Source: Longitalea luteola (GTDB taxonomy: Bacteria; Bacteroidota; Bacteroidia; Chitinophagales; Chitinophagaceae). Taken from it: DNA of 64,000 bases. The notes beneath the pieces are model-generated. The model had not been told where the DNA came from. It did no database searches and was given only the letters and a program-made list of their open reading frames with translations. Positions 60,849 through 64,000 of this stretch are shown here, in pieces. The stretch is from the NCBI RefSeq assembly GCF_017356035.1, contig NZ_JAFIQX010000004.1:558001-622000 (forward strand), given 5' to 3'. The stretch's first letter is position 1. Every line of letters starts with the position of its first letter. Made by a program: the position numbers and the translations under genes.

Positions 60849-61565
60849 ATGAAATTATTTCTTATCAGATACACCAAGATCGCATTCCTCAGGCTGCGAT
60901 TGCATGTTATTTTCAATATTTTCTCCAGCCTGTTATCAAACCTGTATCACCTGACAAAATTATCTGCGTGGGCAAGCAGGAACAGAAAGATCGGATATAA
61001 TGATTTTCCCTGCAAATGGGATTATGAGAAAAGATATGGTCTTTATAAATGGGTAATTGAAAAAGAGAACCTTCAACAGCAGCCTATTAACTACCTGGAA
61101 TTCGGAGTTGCTCAGGGGCATTCCTTCAAATGGTTCTTACAGCAAAATACGCTTGTTGAAAGCCGTTTTTATGGATTTGATACGTTTACCGGGTTACCCG
61201 AAGATTATGGTCCGTACAAAAAAGGACATTTCGATAACAAGAACGAAGTACCTGTGATCAACGATTCAAGAGGGAAATTTTTTCAGGGCTTGTTTCAACA
61301 GACTGTTCCTGGCTTTTTGAAAGAATTAAACAATAATAACAGGAATGTTATTATGCTGGATGCAGATCTATATTCCGCTACTCTGTATGTGCTGAGCACC
61401 CTGGCGCCTTTTCTGAAAAAGGGAGATATCGTTTTCTTTGATGAATTTGCTGTACCAACGCACGAATTCAAAGCATATTTTGATTTTGTACAGTCATACT
61501 ATACCAATCTCGAACTTATAGGCGCCGCGAATAATTATTATTTTACAGCATTCAGGGTCAATTAA
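60849..61565 (+). CDS. Class I SAM-dependent methyltransferase-like protein (TylF-like)
   Basis: The 238-aa protein (ATG 60849, MKLFLIRYTKIAFLRLRLHV) has a basic, hydrophobic N-terminus of about 45 residues. A Rossmann methyltransferase domain follows: NYLEFGVAQGHSFKWFLQQ (glycine loop), FYGFDTFTGLPEDYGPYK, VIMLDADLYSATLYVLSTL (acidic metal-binding) and VFFDEFAVPTHEFKAYFDF. This matches the TylF/MycF-like or macrocin O-methyltransferase group often found in glycan or natural-product loci. Here it stands alone. It is more AT-rich than its neighbours, hinting at acquisition by transfer (inference). Confidence 0.78.
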   Translation: MKLFLIRYTKIAFLRLRLHVIFNIFSSLLSNLYHLTKLSAWASRNRKIGYNDFPCKWDYEKRYGLYKWVIEKENLQQQPINYLEFGVAQGHSFKWFLQQNTLVESRFYGFDTFTGLPEDYGPYKKGHFDNKNEVPVINDSRGKFFQGLFQQTVPGFLKELNNNNRNVIMLDADLYSATLYVLSTLAPFLKKGDIVFFDEFAVPTHEFKAYFDFVQSYYTNLELIGAANNYYFTAFRVN

Positions 61566-61584
61566 TGTAACCGAAATATTTATG

Positions 61585-61624
61585 AAGAGGCCGTCTCAAA
61601 CAATAATTTTGAGACGGCCTCTTT
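61585..61624. terminator. Strong intrinsic terminator after methyltransferase gene
   Basis: AAGAGGCCGTCTCAAA (61585-61600) pairs with TTTGAGACGGCCTCTT (61608-61623), a perfect 16-bp stem with a 7-nt loop and T-run. Confidence 0.92.
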
Positions 61625-61727
61625 TATTGAGAACCTGTCTTATAAGGTTTTATAAACTACTTCCATAAACGTACATGACCGGCCGATACCTGTGCAGTCA
61701 TTTAATTCTAAGCCGGTTCAAACCCCT

Positions 61728-62945
61728 TTAAACGCCCAGGAAACTCTCTTCGGGGATAACATCTTCCTCAACTATGTCATTGGCTGAAGCAGTTGCAGGT
61801 TCGCTTACCTGCTCCCGTTTCTTAACGAACACATAGGTGAGCGCCAGCGCTACCAGTAATAACAGGATGCTGATCCAGATCACCTGGTGAATGCCGAACT
61901 GCGTAATGACGATGCCGCCGAGGAAAGTGCCGAGGGTTACGCCTGCATTCCCAAACGACACCATCAAACTGGCTGCCAGTTCAGGCGCTTCCGGCGCTTC
62001 TGACGTTGAGCGGGTTTGACCGATCAAAAACCCGCCGGTATGAATGAAACCCCAGATACCCACGATGGCGGTCATGGGAATAAATAAACCGCCGAAAACA
62101 TAGGCCAGTATATGCACCCCGATCAGTGACAACAAAAAGAACCGGGTGGTCAACAATACGTTTTTGCTTAATGCCAGTCCGGTGACCCAGTTACCGGCAA
62201 TACCGGTGGCGCCGAATAACAACAGCATAATGCTGATCTGGGTCCCATTCATCCTGCTGATCTTACCCAGGTATTCGGCCAGGTAACTATAGGTGGCGAA
62301 AATGCCGGCGATCATGATCATGGTTGCCACCAGGTTCACCCACATTTGCCCTTTACGTAAAATTACCAGCTGGCTTTTGATCGATTGTTTTTCTGTAACG
62401 GGCATGGATGGTACAAAAGCTGCCAGCGCTGCAAAAGCAATCAGGTTTATAACGCCCGATACGATGAAGGCTGCTTGCCAGTTGATCAACTCAGCTACAT
62501 AAGTGGTAAGAGGCACGCCGAGTACGGTGGCTATACTTAAACCTGCCAGCACCACTGACACCGCTTTGGGTGCATCTTTTGGTTCTACCTGTTTAGACGC
62601 TGCCACTGTTGCCACCGCCCAGAATACCGGGTGCAGAAAGGCCGGCAGTATACGGGCGATCATCAATACCGTAAAATTGGGCGCTACAGCCGACAGGATA
62701 TTCGACAACACAAATGTGAAGAGCACCAGGCTCATCATCCATTTTCTGTTAAATCTGGATGTTAACAACACACCAAAGGGACCCGTTAAGGCAATGGTCA
62801 ATGCAAACCCGCTCAATAGCCAGCCGGCTGTGTCGATGGAAACGTTAAAGTGTTTGGCAATGGCGGGCATAATGCCGATGATGCCGAATTCGGTAGTGAT
62901 AATGCCGAAAGCGCCCAGGGCCATAATGTAAATAGACTTCTTCAT
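61728..62945 (-). CDS. MFS transporter (AraJ-like, DHA family)
   Basis: The 405-aa protein has 12 predicted helices. Conserved MFS loops are LLTSRFNRKWMMSL (after helix 2) and PAFLHPVFWAVATVAAS (helix 4); WLLSGFALTIALTGPFGVLL is typical of AraJ/sugar- or drug-efflux members. ATG 62945 (MKKSIYIMALGAFG) is preferred over 62957, which overlaps the putative operator. It lies downstream of the arsR-type gene on the same strand (gap about 100 bp), with a matching operator in the gap. This suggests a regulated efflux unit; substrate unknown. Confidence 0.88.
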   Translation of the reverse strand: MKKSIYIMALGAFGIITTEFGIIGIMPAIAKHFNVSIDTAGWLLSGFALTIALTGPFGVLLTSRFNRKWMMSLVLFTFVLSNILSAVAPNFTVLMIARILPAFLHPVFWAVATVAASKQVEPKDAPKAVSVVLAGLSIATVLGVPLTTYVAELINWQAAFIVSGVINLIAFAALAAFVPSMPVTEKQSIKSQLVILRKGQMWVNLVATMIMIAGIFATYSYLAEYLGKISRMNGTQISIMLLLFGATGIAGNWVTGLALSKNVLLTTRFFLLSLIGVHILAYVFGGLFIPMTAIVGIWGFIHTGGFLIGQTRSTSEAPEAPELAASLMVSFGNAGVTLGTFLGGIVITQFGIHQVIWISILLLLVALALTYVFVKKREQVSEPATASANDIVEEDVIPEESFLGV

Positions 62946-62953
62946 AAATTTAA

Positions 62954-62973
62954 ACATTCAAATGTTTCGATAT
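62954..62973. promoter_or_regulatory. Putative ArsR-type operator between arsR-like and MFS genes
   Basis: ACATTCAAATGTTTCGATAT is 16/20 identical to the palindrome upstream of the regulator at 63364-63383. It lies just before the MFS start and overlaps the alternative ATG 62957. Confidence 0.5.
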
Positions 62974-63047
62974 ATTAGTCAATAGTGATCCTGTAGCAAG
63001 CCGGTTATGGTTTGCCAACCTTCATTCATTAAAAATTATTGTTAACG

Positions 63048-63323
63048 CTACCCTTCCAGGGAGCTTAAAAAGGCAATGTACTCGTTGAGCACTGGTTTGT
63101 TCAGCACGTATTTGAGGTTGCGGCCTTCTTTTTCAGGCAGCAAGAGATCTGCATCTACGAGTTGTTTCAGGTGGTGTGATATAGATGGCTGGGCAAGGTC
63201 CAGCATGTCATGTATTTCTGCACAGTATAAACATTCCCGCCTTTTCCTGAACTGTTGCAGGATCTGGATGCGGCTGGGATCGCTTATCGCCCGGGAAATC
63301 TTCTCTATTTTTTTACTATCCAT
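63048..63323 (-). CDS. ArsR-family winged-helix repressor
   Basis: The 91-aa protein starts at ATG 63323 (MDSKKIEKISRAISDPSRIQ). The ArsR/SmtB fold is clear: SDPSRIQILQQFRKRRECLY, recognition region LAQPSISHHLKQLVDADLLL and wing EKEGRNLKYVLNKP. A Cys pair in CLYCAEI, at the position of the alpha-3 metal site (CVC in ArsR), could bind arsenite, heavy metals or react with thiols. It is followed on the same strand by the MFS gene, its likely target. The in-frame TTG at 63335 is less likely. Confidence 0.9.
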   Translation of the reverse strand: MDSKKIEKISRAISDPSRIQILQQFRKRRECLYCAEIHDMLDLAQPSISHHLKQLVDADLLLPEKEGRNLKYVLNKPVLNEYIAFLSSLEG

Positions 63324-63363
63324 ACTAGCTCCCAATTGAATTGCGGGACAAATATAAATAGAT

Positions 63364-63383
63364 ACATCTAAATATTTCGATGT
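63364..63383. promoter_or_regulatory. ArsR-type operator palindrome upstream of the regulator gene
   Basis: ACATCTAAATATTTCGATGT is palindromic at 18 of 20 positions and lies about 40 bp before the arsR-type start. A second copy precedes the MFS gene, consistent with autoregulation. Confidence 0.6.
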
Positions 63384-63414
63384 TTTTTTTTAGGGGAAGA
63401 AGATTTTAACAAAA

Positions 63415-63505
63415 AAGGCGCAAGGCTAAAGGCGCAAGGCTGAAGCCTAAAGGCTGAAGGCTGAAGGCGAAAGGCTAAAGGCTGAAGGCGCAAGGCTGAA
63501 GGCGC
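63415..63505. repeat. Heptamer array, word AAGGCNN, 13 units
   Basis: Thirteen heptamers in phase (AAGGC plus GC, TA, TG, GA; one AAGCCTA). It uses the same word as 23035-23174, 40 kb away. It lies upstream of the arsR-type gene. Confidence 0.93.
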
Positions 63506-63570
63506 AAACGCTTCCCGGCTTAGGAAGTTGGGGTATAGATTATTATGAACCGTGCGTTGCTCCCCCTTTA

Positions 63571-63601
63571 GGGGGCCGGGGGGTGTCTGGGGGGCTGGGG
63601 G
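63571..63601. other. G-quadruplex-like tract
   Basis: Four G runs of 5, 6, 6 and 5 are separated by 2, 5 and 2 nt. CCCCCTTTAGGGGG just upstream can form a hairpin with the first run. Nothing coding is seen between 63506 and 63766. Confidence 0.6.
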
Positions 63602-63766
63602 TAAAAATGAAGCCACCGCTGCATATACAGGATGGCTCATTCCCCTCCGGGTTTCCTGTCAGAAGGCGCAGGTAGCTGCCTTAACCACAGCAGCATAATC
63701 CCTCTTCCCGAAAAACCCATGGTATGAAGCAGAGCCTTAACAACATAATGTGTTGATACCACATTT

Positions 63767-64000
63767 CTACTGCCTGTTCTTTTTGTCGTTCAGATATTGC
63801 GTGAACACTATATGATTGATCTTGTGATAATCTACATCGAACAGGGTACTGATGCTAAAGATCTCGTGTACGGTAAGATCGTCTACGTTGGTGACCAGGC
63901 GGGTCATTCTTGGATTATTAGTGCGAAGGTGTCTACCGAGTAAGCTCTTTGGGATGTAATGGAATATTTCTTTAAACTCTTTTATATGTCCGGTCTCGAT
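63767..64000 (-). CDS. Hypothetical protein, C-terminal part (5' end outside window)
   Basis: The reverse strand from the window edge gives 77 codons to TAG 63767-63769, with strong protein-like composition: HIKEFKEIFHYIPKSLLGRH, TNNPRMTRLVTNVDDLTVHE and IFSISTLFDVDYHKINHIVF. The helical pattern with LGRHLRTNNPRMTRLV resembles a compact helix-turn-helix DNA-binding protein, but no family is recognised with confidence. Confidence 0.6.
   Translation of the reverse strand: METGHIKEFKEIFHYIPKSLLGRHLRTNNPRMTRLVTNVDDLTVHEIFSISTLFDVDYHKINHIVFTQYLNDKKNRQ

Noticed and set aside
60683-61000. 105-codon frame overlapping the TylF-like methyltransferase
   Set aside because: Different frame over the start of the methyltransferase gene; the methyltransferase motifs identify the real frame.
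63368-63640. 90-codon frame on the minus strand with LQPLAFRLQPSAFRLQP repeats
   Set aside because: Product of the AAGGCNN array and the G-rich tract; no protein-like region outside the repeat.

Overview
The window looks like chromosomal DNA of a Bacteroidota bacterium, most likely family Chitinophagaceae (Niastella/Chitinophaga-like). Evidence: a type IX secretion 'plug' DUF5103 protein, a TonB receptor and a DUF5686 protein with carboxypeptidase-regulatory-like N-termini, GSCFA, DUF6089, DUF4294, an N-terminal-only glycogen-synthase-like protein beside panCD, and several Bacteroidota-type -7 promoter elements (TAnnTTTG). I see no rRNA, tRNA, insertion sequence, prophage or CRISPR array. Most genes are ordinary housekeeping or envelope genes in short operons.

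Layout. 1-11.6 kb: DUF5103 protein (partial), an orphan LolC/E-type permease, a UbiD decarboxylase, envelope and CBM9-like proteins, FabF with a divergent HxlR regulator, an S10 peptidase, and a CCG-type Fe-S protein. 12.0-17.4 kb: a five-gene operon with a NitT/TauT-type ABC permease and ATPase, a large inner-membrane-anchored protein fusing a substrate-binding-like region to an OmpA peptidoglycan-binding domain, and two coiled-coil proteins. 17.5-31 kb: TonB receptor, purC, a small KGG-like protein, a lactonase, trhO, a DUF5686 protein, RDD and small membrane proteins, and a penicillin acylase. 31-46 kb: cupin lipoprotein, bioF-like, miaE, SMUG2-like glycosylase, GH109-type protein, GSCFA, HMG-CoA-lyase-like, rlmB-NUDIX, a frameshifted pseudogene, metK, a GT5 fragment, panC-panD, flippase-rfaE2, DUF4294. 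46-64 kb: ccmF-ccmE, an arginase-family/ALDH7 cluster, an OmpA/TSP3 protein, an S8 protease, DinB, a DUF2520-type protein, pcm, an aldo/keto reductase, a methyltransferase, an arsR-MFS pair, and a truncated gene at the right edge.

The most unusual feature is between the genes. About 30 intergenic blocks are arrays of 7-bp (sometimes 8-bp) 'words'. The word differs from block to block, but the period is held strictly and only the last 2-3 bases of each word vary. Two unrelated arrays are each exactly 20 heptamers (140 bp) without an indel. Many blocks are paired with an inverted array of the same word, often five units per arm, so the transcript could fold into a long hairpin. Most begin at or inside a stop codon. 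I recognise no named Bacteroidota element like this. The closest known parallel is the heptanucleotide STRR repeats of heterocystous cyanobacteria.

The second candidate system is the ABC/OmpA/coiled-coil operon at 12.0-17.4 kb, whose architecture suggests an envelope-spanning machine rather than a simple importer. Smaller points of interest are probable operators for the HxlR and ArsR regulators, a 27-codon membrane-peptide ORF ahead of a strong terminator, and a G-quadruplex-like tract near the right edge.
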